Position numbers and translations under genes: made by a program
Notes under the pieces: generated by a model
Databases searched by the model: none
Told to the model about the DNA's origin: nothing
Seen by the model: the letters and a program-made list of their open reading frames with translations, nothing else
Shown here: positions 1-7,753 of the stretch, in pieces
Position numbering within the stretch: the first letter of the stretch is position 1
Layout of the letters: each line of letters starts with the position of its first letter
Source: a bacterium
GTDB lineage: Bacteria; CAIWAD01
Direction of reading: 5' to 3'
Assembly: GCA_030429345.1 (NCBI GenBank)
Contig: JAUIFJ010000009.1
Span: 62,001 to 126,000 of the forward strand
Length of the DNA stretch: 64,000 bases

Positions 1-885
1 CTGCTGGCGTCTCACAAGCCAGCGCCCGCAGAGCAGCAGGAAGATCAGCACGGTCAGCGTGTCGAAGTAGATCTCGCCGGAACCGCGGATCGTGTTCCAG
101 CTGCCCCAGAGGAAGCCCGCCAAAACGCCGATCGTGATCGGCAGGTCCATGTGCAGGCTGCGCGCCCTCAGCGACGCCCAGGCGCCGCGGTAGAATTCCA
201 GGCCCGACCAGGCGACAGCGGGCAGCGTGAAGAGCAGGCTGATCCAGCGGAAGTAGACGCGGAAGGAATCGCTCATGCCGCTGAAGTGGCCGCCGTAGAG
301 GCTGAAGGCGATCAGCATCACATTTCCCGCGGCGGCGCCGGCGATCGCGATGCGGATCAGCAGGCGGCGGTCCTCCTGGCGGCGCGCCTCCTCGACGGCG
401 CTTCCCCTCCAGGGGTGCGCCGGATAGCCGAGCCGGTCCAGGAAGGCGGCGATGCCCGCCAGGTTCTGCTCCGCCGGGCGCCATGTAACACGGGCGCGGC
501 TGCGGCGGATGTCGAGCAGGCACTCCTCGACTCCGGGAATGCGCAGGGGCACCTTCTCCACCAGCCAGACACAGGCCGCGCAGTGCACGTTCTCCAGGTA
601 GAACTCGGTCTGCATGCGGCCGCCGGGCAGGGGGCGGCACCAGGTCTCCTGGAAGGTCGGATCATCGAAATCGGAATAGCTGCGATCGCTGGTTCGCGCC
701 GGGCGGGCATCGCCTGTGCGCTCCCGCACGTCGTAGAAGGCTTCCAGGCCTTCCCCGTGGATTACCTGGTATACGGTCTCGCAGCCTCCGCAGCAGAACT
801 GGAGCTTCTCCCCCGGCCGCCGAAGATCCGCGGGAACCTCCAGGCCGCAGTGGGAACAGGGCACATGCCCGGCGGGGCTACTCAT
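1..885 (-). CDS. ccoI: Heavy-metal P-type ATPase CcoI/FixI, N-terminal part (cut by window edge)
   Basis: This is the N-terminal ~295 residues of a copper-exporting P1B ATPase of the CcoI/FixI type, which supplies copper for cbb3 oxidase assembly. It is absent from the ORF track because it runs off the left edge; I translated it directly from an ATG at 885. Visible are a cysteine-rich N-terminal cluster (C10, C13, then FCCGGC at 30-35), an HMA-like metal site (HCAAC at 101-105), and after residue ~150 several hydrophobic segments that fit the first transmembrane helices. The P-type DKTGT and CPC motifs would lie beyond the edge. It overlaps the end of the upstream TauE-like gene by 8 bases and is the last visible gene of the cco operon. 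The call is firm from the N-terminal architecture and context. Confidence 0.9.
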   Translation of the reverse strand, partial: MSSPAGHVPCSHCGLEVPADLRRPGEKLQFCCGGCETVYQVIHGEGLEAFYDVRERTGDARPARTSDRSYSDFDDPTFQETWCRPLPGGRMQTEFYLENVHCAACVWLVEKVPLRIPGVEECLLDIRRSRARVTWRPAEQNLAGIAAFLDRLGYPAHPWRGSAVEEARRQEDRRLLIRIAIAGAAAGNVMLIAFSLYGGHFSGMSDSFRVYFRWISLLFTLPAVAWSGLEFYRGAWASLRARSLHMDLPITIGVLAGFLWGSWNTIRGSGEIYFDTLTVLIFLLLCGRWLVRRQQ

Positions 886-1645
886 CCTCGCAGCAGGGAG
901 CCACGAAGGTATCACCGGCGGGCCTGGCCTCCTCGCCGTCCACGACCACGCGGGGCGTGATGCCCGAGAAGCGTTCCGGTTCGATGCCCGCGCGCTGGTA
1001 TACGGTCACCAGGCCCATGCAGAGAACGGCCACCGCGCCGATCACGGGCAGGTGGCGACGCAGGGGCCCCGCCAGCTTCTGGATGCCGACCCCAAGGGCC
1101 AGCATCACGGGAAGCGTGCCGGTCCAGAAGGCGCCCATCACGAGCGCTCCCTGCCAGGGACTGCCGGTGCCGGCGGCGGTGATCACGAAGGCGTAGAGCC
1201 AGCCGCAGGGCAGCAGGGTGCTGGCCAGGCCGAGAGCCAGCGCGCGGAAGAGCGGCGGTTTCTCCCGCATGCGGGCGAAGAGCTTCTGGAACCAGCGTCC
1301 GCCGGCGCTGCCCATCAGGCCCCTCGGCAGAAGGGTGATGCCGAAACGTGCGACAATCACTCCCAGTCCCCAGAGCACCATCAGCGAACCGGCGAGGATC
1401 GCCGAGAAACGCATCACGCCCGCCGCCTCGCCGGCGATGTTGATGGCGTGGCCGGCGATTCCGGCCAGCGCGCCGAGTCCGGTGTAGGACAGCAGCCGCC
1501 CCAGGCTGTAGAAGGCGTGGCCGAGCCATTGCTTCTCCCGGCCTCCCTCGGCGGCATAGAACACCAGCAGCGGACCGCACATGCCCGCGCAGTGGGGACT
1601 TCCGATCAGGCTTGCGCCCAGGACGGTCGCCAGCAGGGCAGACAT
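878..1645 (-). CDS. TauE/SafE (DsbD_2-like) membrane protein of the cco cluster
   Basis: A 255-residue polytopic membrane protein with about six hydrophobic segments. The N-terminal motif SPHCAGMCGPL in the first helix and a second LLPCGWLY motif are typical of the sulfite exporter TauE/SafE (UreH-like) proteins that sit beside ccoI in many cbb3 clusters, where a role in copper handling or oxidase maturation is suspected. The C-terminus ends in a CCEDE tail that could bind metal. The start is the ATG at 1645, which overlaps the fixH stop as TGATG; the ORF-track version (878-2737) extends upstream through fixH in another frame and is not real. Sulfite export itself is unlikely here. Confidence 0.85.
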   Translation of the reverse strand: MSALLATVLGASLIGSPHCAGMCGPLLVFYAAEGGREKQWLGHAFYSLGRLLSYTGLGALAGIAGHAINIAGEAAGVMRFSAILAGSLMVLWGLGVIVARFGITLLPRGLMGSAGGRWFQKLFARMREKPPLFRALALGLASTLLPCGWLYAFVITAAGTGSPWQGALVMGAFWTGTLPVMLALGVGIQKLAGPLRRHLPVIGAVAVLCMGLVTVYQRAGIEPERFSGITPRVVVDGEEARPAGDTFVAPCCEDE

Positions 1646-2127
1646 CAGTTCCTCCCGACCAGGACGGGGCCCAGGTCCAATCGCCTTGTTGCGGTAAAGA
1701 GCTCCTCGCCGCGACGGGCCTGTAGACGAAACTCCCACAGTCCCGGCCGGTTGCCGGGGAAGTCCGCGTGATACAGACTGTCGTCGAAGGCGAGCCGCAG
1801 GGTCTTGCGCCGGTCGCTGAGCGCGTTGTGGAAGGCTTCGACCTCCACCTCCGCGTCGATCACGAGGCTCTTGCTGGAATCCCGCAGCACGGCCTGCAAC
1901 CGCGGGGCGTCTTCGCCCGGCTGCAGCTCCAGCTCCAGCTGCCAGCCCAGCGCGCGGCTGGCCGCTTCCAGCTCGACACGCTCGTCCCAGTGGATCGCCT
2001 TCTCGTAGTAGTCGGGCTCGACGGCCACGGCGCTCGATCCGGTGGACTTGATGAGCATGACCACGTTCATCACGACCACCGGCAAGAGCAGCGCCGGCAC
2101 GGCCAGGATCCAGAGTCTGCCTTTCAT
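1645..2127 (-). CDS. fixH: FixH family cbb3 oxidase assembly protein
   Basis: 160 residues with one N-terminal transmembrane helix (residues ~5-25) and a periplasmic beta-rich domain, the architecture of FixH/CcoH, which is needed for stable cbb3 oxidase assembly. The short motif DYYEKAIHWD just after the helix matches the family's conserved YYxK region. It lies between ccoG and the TauE-like gene with a 12-bp upstream gap and a GGGAG ribosome site three bases before the ATG. Size, topology and position all agree with FixH. Confidence 0.87.
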   Translation of the reverse strand: MKGRLWILAVPALLLPVVVMNVVMLIKSTGSSAVAVEPDYYEKAIHWDERVELEAASRALGWQLELELQPGEDAPRLQAVLRDSSKSLVIDAEVEVEAFHNALSDRRKTLRLAFDDSLYHADFPGNRPGLWEFRLQARRGEELFTATRRLDLGPVLVGRN

Positions 2128-2139
2128 GTGCTCCCTGCT

Positions 2140-3549
2140 TTACTTGGGTCCCAGCAACTTGTAGTCGGTCCGCTTGAGGAATGTCAGGGAATCCCGCACG
2201 GTGAAGACCGCTGGAACCTCCCCTGTCACCGCGGCCTGCCCGAAGAGCCCGGCATCCGTGATCACGAAGACGGCCGCGGTCTCGGTTTCGCCGGGCCGCA
2301 CGCGGATCGGGTTCATCGGCGCCACCAGTTCCCCGGCCGGTTCGGCCAGCTCGATCCAGAAGGGACGCTCGAAGGATTCTCGATTCGTGATGCGCAGACG
2401 CACGCTGTTGGATACGCGCTCTCCCCCGTCCAGCACCGTGTAGGGCGCACTCAAGCCCCGCAGCACCTTGACTTCCGCCGATTCGATGCCATGCAGCTTG
2501 AAGCCCAGCAGGCTCAGCGCCAGGACGAGAATCAGCGGGTAGAAGATGAGACGCGGACGAATGAATTCGCTGCGCCCGTGTTCCAGTTCGTTCTGGCTGG
2601 AATAGCGGATCAGTCCCCGCGGCTTGTCCAGCTTCTCCATCACCTGGTCGCAGGCGTCGATGCACTGGGTGCAGTTGACACATTCCATCTGCAGGCCGCG
2701 GCGAATGTCGATCCCCGTGGGGCAGGTCTTGACGCACGCGCCGCAGTCGATGCAGTCACCGTAGTCGGTTTCCGGGTTCCGCTTCCGGTCGCGGGTCGTC
2801 CCGCGTGATTCACCGCGTTCATGATCGTAGCCCACGATGAGGGAATTGCGGTCCAGCAGCACGCTTTGGAAGCGTCCGTAGGGACAGGCCACAATGCAGG
2901 TCTGTTCGCGGAACCAGGCAAAATCCACGAAGATCAGCAGCGTAACCGCGGCCATCACGAGGAAGCCGCCCGGGTGTTCCACTGGCGACTGCTGCATCCA
3001 CTGGAAGAGCTTGTCGATGCCTACCCAGTAGGCCAGGAAGGTGTGAGACAGGAATGCAGCGATTCCCAGAAAGGCGATGTTCTTCATCGCGCGTCGCAGT
3101 CCGCCGCCTTCGCGATCCAGGCGTCGCTGCTTTTCGGGGCCACCTTCGAAGAGTGTCTCGATGGGACGGAAAAGGAATTCCAGGTAGACGGTCTGGGGGC
3201 AGGCCCAGCCGCACCAGACACGGCCGAAAAGGGCCGTCAAGAGGAAAATGCTGATCAGCACCGAAAGCATGAACAGCATCAGCAGAATGGTGTCCGTCGC
3301 CAGAAAGGTCTTGCCGAAGAGGGTGAACTGCCGGTTGGCCAGGTCCAGCAGCATGAGGGGTTTGCCGTTCAGCTTCAGGTAGGGAATCAGGCTGAAGGCG
3401 AGAATCAGGAACCAGGCCAGCACACGGCGCGCCTGCCAGAAGCGCCCCTTGAACAGGCGGGGCCTCATGTAGCGGCGGCGGCCGTCATCGTACATGGTGG
3501 ACAGGACTTCGGGGGGCTTCCCCGCGGCTCCGCCGGATGAAGTGCTCAT
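2140..3549 (-). CDS. ccoG: Cytochrome c oxidase accessory protein CcoG (FixG/RdxA-like)
   Basis: 469 residues. CcoG is a membrane iron-sulfur protein that reduces Cu(II) during copper delivery to cbb3 oxidase. Several N-terminal transmembrane helices carry a CGWACPQ motif. A cytoplasmic ferredoxin region with two [4Fe-4S] motifs follows (CIDCGACVKTCPTG and CVNCTQCIDACD). The protein then has another helix (residues ~335-355) and a C-terminal Ig-like FixG domain. Length and domain order match the family. It lies downstream of ccoP across a ~118-bp gap that holds a strong hairpin, and 12 bp upstream of fixH. Confidence 0.96.
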   Translation of the reverse strand: MSTSSGGAAGKPPEVLSTMYDDGRRRYMRPRLFKGRFWQARRVLAWFLILAFSLIPYLKLNGKPLMLLDLANRQFTLFGKTFLATDTILLMLFMLSVLISIFLLTALFGRVWCGWACPQTVYLEFLFRPIETLFEGGPEKQRRLDREGGGLRRAMKNIAFLGIAAFLSHTFLAYWVGIDKLFQWMQQSPVEHPGGFLVMAAVTLLIFVDFAWFREQTCIVACPYGRFQSVLLDRNSLIVGYDHERGESRGTTRDRKRNPETDYGDCIDCGACVKTCPTGIDIRRGLQMECVNCTQCIDACDQVMEKLDKPRGLIRYSSQNELEHGRSEFIRPRLIFYPLILVLALSLLGFKLHGIESAEVKVLRGLSAPYTVLDGGERVSNSVRLRITNRESFERPFWIELAEPAGELVAPMNPIRVRPGETETAAVFVITDAGLFGQAAVTGEVPAVFTVRDSLTFLKRTDYKLLGPK

Positions 3550-3620
3550 CGGTCGTTCCTTGTGTTGAAAAGCGGTTGGTCCACACCTCCCGGCTTTTCC
3601 GGTCGCCCCTCCCTGTAGAA

Positions 3621-3644
3621 GGGGCCGCCCCTAGGGACGGCCCC
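3621..3644. repeat. GC-rich hairpin between ccoP and ccoG
   Basis: A 24-base near-perfect inverted repeat (12-bp arms, one mismatch, essentially no loop beyond CTAG) lies in the only sizeable gap inside the cco operon. There is no T-run after it on the minus strand, so it is more likely an mRNA processing or stabilising stem separating the structural subunits (ccoNOQP) from the assembly genes (ccoG-fixH-ccoI) than a full terminator. Confidence 0.6.
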
Positions 3645-3667
3645 GGTTGCGTCGGTCAGCGGCGATG

Positions 3668-4225
3668 CTATTCGTAGAGATCGCCTTCGGGGGCCTTCGG
3701 ATTCTCCGGCGTCGTGCCCCGCAGGGTCAGGACGAAGGCGGCCACGTTCTCCAGTTCCTCGGCGGTCAGGAGCGGCTCCCAGGCGATCATGCCTTTTTCG
3801 ATGACGCCCTTCTTGATGGTGTGCATCACGCCGTCGGGGCTGCCGTCCGAGTTCTTCCAGTAGTTGTCGCACAGATTCGGTCCGATCAGTCCGCCGCCGT
3901 CGTTCGTGTGACAGGCGGCGCACTTGGACACGAAGATCTCGCGGCCGGCGCCGACGCGCTCGCTGTCGGAGGTCAGCGCGAAGAGGGCGTCGCCGCCCAG
4001 GGTCTGGACGCTCTTGGGCTTGCTCGCCTCGAAGGCCGCCATGTCCGACTCGTAGGAGTCCAGCACGCCGGGCTTGCCCAGGATATGAAACCAGACGAAG
4101 TAGATCGCCGAGAACACCATCGAGGCGTACCACAGGAATTTCCACCAGCCGGGAAGAGGATTGTCATACTCCTTGATCCCGTCGTAATCGTGATCCAGCA
4201 ACTGGTCCAGGATTTCCTTGCTCAT
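3668..4225 (-). CDS. ccoP: cbb3 oxidase subunit CcoP, short one-heme form
   Basis: 185 residues. An N-terminal transmembrane helix (~28-48) follows the family's conserved DNPLPGWW stretch. A single cytochrome c domain has heme motif CAACH at 102-106 and a likely axial methionine in KGMIAWEP near residue 145. Classical proteobacterial CcoP is about 300 residues with two c-hemes, so this is a reduced, one-heme version. It passes electrons from periplasmic donors to the oxidase core. The ATG overlaps the ccoQ stop as ATGA, so the two genes are translationally coupled. Confidence 0.93.
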   Translation of the reverse strand: MSKEILDQLLDHDYDGIKEYDNPLPGWWKFLWYASMVFSAIYFVWFHILGKPGVLDSYESDMAAFEASKPKSVQTLGGDALFALTSDSERVGAGREIFVSKCAACHTNDGGGLIGPNLCDNYWKNSDGSPDGVMHTIKKGVIEKGMIAWEPLLTAEELENVAAFVLTLRGTTPENPKAPEGDLYE

Positions 4226-4431
4226 TCTCGCGCTCCGCTTTGGCGTGTTGCTTGCTCTTCATTCAGGGTGCCGTCCTGCAGCGGGGTCGCCGCCGCAGCG
4301 TCCATGGCTTCCCGGTCCCTGCGAAACAGGGTGATCAGGGCGACGACTCCGAAAACGACCAGGAAGATCACCAGGCCCCGCTCGGCCCAGGTCGCCAGAT
4401 CCGCGTGCCCCATGATGTCGCTGAGTCTCAT
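4222..4431 (-). CDS. ccoQ: cbb3 oxidase small subunit CcoQ
   Basis: 69 residues with a single transmembrane helix (~18-36) ending in LFRRDRE, which resembles CcoQ/subunit IV in size and topology. CcoQ stabilises the oxidase complex. Its start overlaps the ccoNO stop by four bases (ATGA) and its stop overlaps the ccoP start in the same way. The sequence is too short for a motif-based proof; position is the main evidence. Confidence 0.85.
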   Translation of the reverse strand: MRLSDIMGHADLATWAERGLVIFLVVFGVVALITLFRRDREAMDAAAATPLQDGTLNEEQATRQSGARE

Positions 4432-6602
4432 CGGCCGGCCGTATCGCCGGAATGGATGTCGGTACCCAGGCGCTGCAGGTAGGCGATCAGGGCGACAATG
4501 TCCTTATCGGCCAGATCCGGTCCGCCCTGTGCCACGATCTCGTCGGCAATCTGCTTCGCCTGGTCGCGGGCCACCTGCTCCGCATTGTTGACCACGTCGC
4601 CGTAGGGCACGCCCAGCATCAGCAAAGCGTCGATGCGAGGCTGAATGGTCTCGTAGTCGATGTCGTTCTCCGCCAGCCAGGGGTAGGGCGGCATGATCGA
4701 CTGCGGCGTCGTGCTGCGCGGCTCTTCCATGTGCCGCACGTGCCAGAGGTGCGGATACTTTCCGCCGATGCGGTGCAGGTCCGGCCCGATGCGGCGGCTG
4801 CCCCACTGGAAGGGACGATCGTAGACGAACTCGCCGGGCTTGCTGTATTCGCCGTAGCGCTCGGTCTCGTGACGCATGGGGCGGATCATCTGGCTGTGGC
4901 AGTTGTAGCAGCCTTCAGCGACATAGAGGTCGCGCCCGTAGTTCTCTAGCGGGGTGTAAGGCTTGACGCTGGCGATGGTCGGCACATTGGACTTGATCAG
5001 GAAGGTCGGGATGATCTCGAAGAGCGAAGCCGTGGCCACGGAAATGGCAACCCAGACCGTGAACAGCACGCCCTTGCGCTCCCAGATGCGGTGCCAGGCC
5101 AGGCTCGTGGTCCAGGCAATGGCGCCACGCCCTTCGCGTGGAGGATCCAGTTCGCTGCCGTCGCCGATCAGGGCCGGGGCTTCGGCTTCGGGATCTTCCA
5201 GCTTGGCCGGGGCCATGCGCATGGTCATGATCATGTTGACGCCGGCAAGAATGGCGCCCGTGATGTAGAGAATGCCGCCCAGGGCGCGCACCATGTACAT
5301 GGGCATCAGCTGCATGACGGTTTCGACGAAATCGGGGTAGGCCAGGCGGCCGGTGGCGTCAAAGGCGCGCCACATCAGGCCCTGGGTCACGCCGGCGCTG
5401 TAGATGGCGACGATGTAGAGCAGAATGCCCACCGTGCCCAGCCAGAAATGCAGCTCCATCATCTTGTGGCTCCAGACCTTGCCTGTCTTGTACAGGCGAG
5501 GCAGCAGCCAGTAGACCATGCCGAAGGCCAGGAAGCCGTTCCAGCCCAGAGCGCCGCTGTGCACATGGGCAATGGTCCAGTCCGTGTAGTGCGACAGGCT
5601 GTTGACGCTCTTGATGGAAAGCATGGGGCCTTCGAAGGTCGACATACCGTAGAAGGTCACGGCGACGACAAAGAACTTGAGTACCGGATCCGCGGCGACG
5701 CGATCCCAGCGACCGCGCAAGGTCAGCAGGCCGTTGATCATGCCGCCCCAGGAAGGCATCCAGAGCATCAGGCTGAAAAGCATGCCCAGGGTCGAGGCCC
5801 ATTCGGGCAGCGCCGTGTAATGCAGGTGGTGAGGTCCGGCCCAGATGTAGATGAAGACCAGCGACCAGAAGTGCAGAATCGACAGCTTGTAGCTGTAGAC
5901 CGGCCGGTCGGCGGCCTTGGGCAGGAAGTAGTACATGAGCCCCAGAAAGGGCGTCGTCAGGAAGAAGGCGACGGCATTGTGCCCGTACCACCACTGCATG
6001 AAGGCATCCTGGACGCCGGCGTAGAGGCTGTAGCTCTTGAACATGAGCGCCGGCAGGGCCAGGTTGTTGAAAATGTAGAGGATGGCAATGGCGATGATGG
6101 TCGCGATGTAGAACCAGATGGCCACGTAAAGGTGCCGTTCGCGGCGCTTGGCCATGGTGCCGAAGAAGTTGATCGCGAAGACGACCCAGATGAGGGCCAC
6201 GGCGATGTCAATCGGCCACTCCAGCTCCGCGTATTCCTTGGACTGGGTGATGCCAAGGGGAAGAGTGATCGCCGCGCTGACGATGATCAGCTGCCAGCCC
6301 CAGAAGTGGATCTTGCTCAGCAGGTCGCTGAACATTCTCGCCTTCAGCAAACGCTGGGTGGAGTAGTACATACCGGCGAAGATCGCGTTGCCCGCGAAGG
6401 CGAAAATGACCGCGTTGGTATGCAGCGGCCGTAGACGGCCAAAGGTCAACCAGGGAAGGTTGAAGCTGAGTTGCGGCATGAACAGCTGGAAGGCGATGAT
6501 CACGCCGACCAGCATGCCGACGATGCCCCAGATGACCGTTGCCCCCGTGAACAGCCGGACGACGGCGTCGTCGTAGCGGAAGCGCTCAATGCGTTGTTCC
6601 AT
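4428..6602 (-). CDS. ccoNO: Fused cbb3 oxidase catalytic subunit CcoN-CcoO
   Basis: 724 residues combining both core subunits. Residues 1-~460 are CcoN, the heme-copper oxidase subunit I: many transmembrane helices, heme ligand in RPLHTNAV (H61), CuB region WWYGHNAV (H209) and the GPHHLHY pair (H258/H259), and AHVHSG (H346/H348). A ~40-residue hydrophilic linker (460-500) leads into the CcoO part, with one membrane helix (~510-535) and a periplasmic cytochrome c domain with CYNCH at 565-569. In Proteobacteria these are separate genes; the fusion is common in Bacteroidota and relatives. It is the first gene of the operon, opposite the FNR-like regulator. Confidence 0.96.
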   Translation of the reverse strand: MEQRIERFRYDDAVVRLFTGATVIWGIVGMLVGVIIAFQLFMPQLSFNLPWLTFGRLRPLHTNAVIFAFAGNAIFAGMYYSTQRLLKARMFSDLLSKIHFWGWQLIIVSAAITLPLGITQSKEYAELEWPIDIAVALIWVVFAINFFGTMAKRRERHLYVAIWFYIATIIAIAILYIFNNLALPALMFKSYSLYAGVQDAFMQWWYGHNAVAFFLTTPFLGLMYYFLPKAADRPVYSYKLSILHFWSLVFIYIWAGPHHLHYTALPEWASTLGMLFSLMLWMPSWGGMINGLLTLRGRWDRVAADPVLKFFVVAVTFYGMSTFEGPMLSIKSVNSLSHYTDWTIAHVHSGALGWNGFLAFGMVYWLLPRLYKTGKVWSHKMMELHFWLGTVGILLYIVAIYSAGVTQGLMWRAFDATGRLAYPDFVETVMQLMPMYMVRALGGILYITGAILAGVNMIMTMRMAPAKLEDPEAEAPALIGDGSELDPPREGRGAIAWTTSLAWHRIWERKGVLFTVWVAISVATASLFEIIPTFLIKSNVPTIASVKPYTPLENYGRDLYVAEGCYNCHSQMIRPMRHETERYGEYSKPGEFVYDRPFQWGSRRIGPDLHRIGGKYPHLWHVRHMEEPRSTTPQSIMPPYPWLAENDIDYETIQPRIDALLMLGVPYGDVVNNAEQVARDQAKQIADEIVAQGGPDLADKDIVALIAYLQRLGTDIHSGDTAGR

Positions 6603-6891
6603 GATCCCTCATCCCTTAGACCTGTTGCGACAACTACCCTGCAGCCGGATTCCACCGTCAAATGAGGCCTGTGGCCGGTGTGCTCGGTGGATTTCAGCGT
6701 GTGTTTTCAGCAGAGACGCCACAAGTACAGGATTTAGGCATCTCAGCAGTTTGACTTAAGTCACGTTTCGGGAACTACCATATTCAAGACATACTTGATA
6801 CTTTCGGCTTTGCATCCAGCGTAGCGCTTTTGACCCTGTCGCGGGGCAAAGCACGCAGCAGAATCTGCAGAGTCCCCAAACAGGAGAGCCA
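6603..6891. promoter_or_regulatory. Divergent promoter region between ccoNO and the FNR-like gene
   Basis: A 289-bp gene-free stretch between the two divergent start codons. It holds one clear dyad (annotated separately) and AT-richer sequence around 6710-6800. I could not assign a convincing -10 hexamer to either gene. The + gene has a good ribosome site (AGGAGAG) just before its ATG. Confidence 0.6.
6751..6764. promoter_or_regulatory. Candidate FNR-type operator
   Basis: TTGACTTAAGTCAC contains a perfect 12-bp palindrome with the spacing of an FNR/ANR box (TTGAT-N4-ATCAA) and three mismatches to that consensus. It sits about 150 bp upstream of ccoNO and 128 bp upstream of the divergent regulator, so it could serve either or both. 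The assignment rests on the family of the adjacent regulator and on the usual oxygen control of cbb3 oxidases. Confidence 0.5.
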
Positions 6892-7629
6892 ATGGGCGGC
6901 AACATGCGAAGCGCCTTTCCGGATTGCGACGGCCCCTCCGGTTGCCTCAGTTGTTCTGCCCTCAGCTACTCCGTCTGGAACCACCTGACCGAATCGGACC
7001 TGGATTTCCTCAACGATCACAAGAAGACCCGCCGCTACAAACCCGGTCAGATCATTTTCTTCCAGGATGATCCCTGCTACGGTGTCTATTGTATTGAAAA
7101 CGGCCTGGTGGCCCTGCGGAAGACCGACGAACAGGGCCGCAGCGTCATCGTCCGCCTGGTGCATCCCGGTGAAACGGTCGGCTACCGCACCTTCTTCGCG
7201 GGTGGCAACTTCACTTCCAGCGCCGAATCCCTGGGCGCCTGCCGCATCTGCTTCATCGAGCGAAGCGTCCTGGAATACCTGCTGGATCGCAACAAGGAGG
7301 TAATGCGCGAGTTCACCCGCCAGCTGGCCAACGAACTGAAGCGCAGCGAAGAGGACATGCTCTATCGCTCCACCTTGCCCGCCCGCAACCGCCTTGCGCA
7401 TCTGCTGCTGAACCTGGTGGCCCACGCGGACCTGGAGCTGAAGCGCAAGGACCTGCGCTGGGAACTGCCGCTCAGCCGCCAGGACATGGCCGCCATTCTG
7501 GGGATCCGGCCGGAGACCATTGCCCGCACCCTGCATACTTTCGAGAACGAGGGCATCGCCTTTTTCGAAGGGCGCAAGGTCACCGTCCCGGAACTGGGAC
7601 GCCTGGAGGCGGAGGCCGAAGAGCTCTAG
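6892..7629 (+). CDS. FNR-type Crp-family regulator with Fe-S cysteines
   Basis: 245 residues. An N-terminal cysteine cluster (C12, C18, C21) is followed by a cyclic-nucleotide-like beta-roll (~30-125) and a C-terminal winged helix-turn-helix (LSRQDMAAILGIRPETIARTL). C117 in SLGACRICF aligns with E. coli FNR Cys122. Together with the N-terminal cysteines this gives the four ligands for an oxygen-labile [4Fe-4S] cluster. The recognition helix has E-x3-R (ETIAR) as in FNR (ETISR). Divergence from the cbb3 operon suggests it controls the switch to high-affinity respiration at low oxygen. The ATG at 6892 has an AGGAGAG ribosome site. Confidence 0.85.
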   Translation: MGGNMRSAFPDCDGPSGCLSCSALSYSVWNHLTESDLDFLNDHKKTRRYKPGQIIFFQDDPCYGVYCIENGLVALRKTDEQGRSVIVRLVHPGETVGYRTFFAGGNFTSSAESLGACRICFIERSVLEYLLDRNKEVMREFTRQLANELKRSEEDMLYRSTLPARNRLAHLLLNLVAHADLELKRKDLRWELPLSRQDMAAILGIRPETIARTLHTFENEGIAFFEGRKVTVPELGRLEAEAEEL

Positions 7630-7656
7630 CGGGCGCGACAACTCTCGACCTGCACA

Positions 7657-7690
7657 AAACGGGCACGACATCCACATGTCGTGCCCGTTT
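7657..7690. terminator. Bidirectional hairpin terminator between convergent genes
   Basis: A perfect 15-bp inverted repeat (AAACGGGCACGACAT, loop CCAC, and its complement) sits 28 bp after the FNR-like stop, followed by GGTTTTCT on the plus side and preceded by a T-run on the minus side when read in reverse. It separates the regulator from the convergent fahA gene and can serve both directions. Confidence 0.85.
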
Positions 7691-7709
7691 GGTTTTCTGT
7701 CCATCAGCC

Positions 7710-7731
7710 GGGGTCGATCGCGATCGACCCC
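7710..7731. repeat. Perfect 22-bp palindrome next to the terminator
   Basis: An uninterrupted palindrome centred on CGATCGCGATCG, without loop or T-run, 20 bp from the terminator hairpin and 23 bp from the fahA stop. It could be a protein-binding site, a second termination element, or chance. Nothing else in the gap explains it. Confidence 0.6.
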
Positions 7732-7753
7732 TACGTGTCGGTGGACATCATCC

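Noticed and set aside
1646-2737. N-terminal extension of the TauE-like ORF
   Set aside because: Reads fixH and ccoG out of frame; the true start overlaps the fixH stop.
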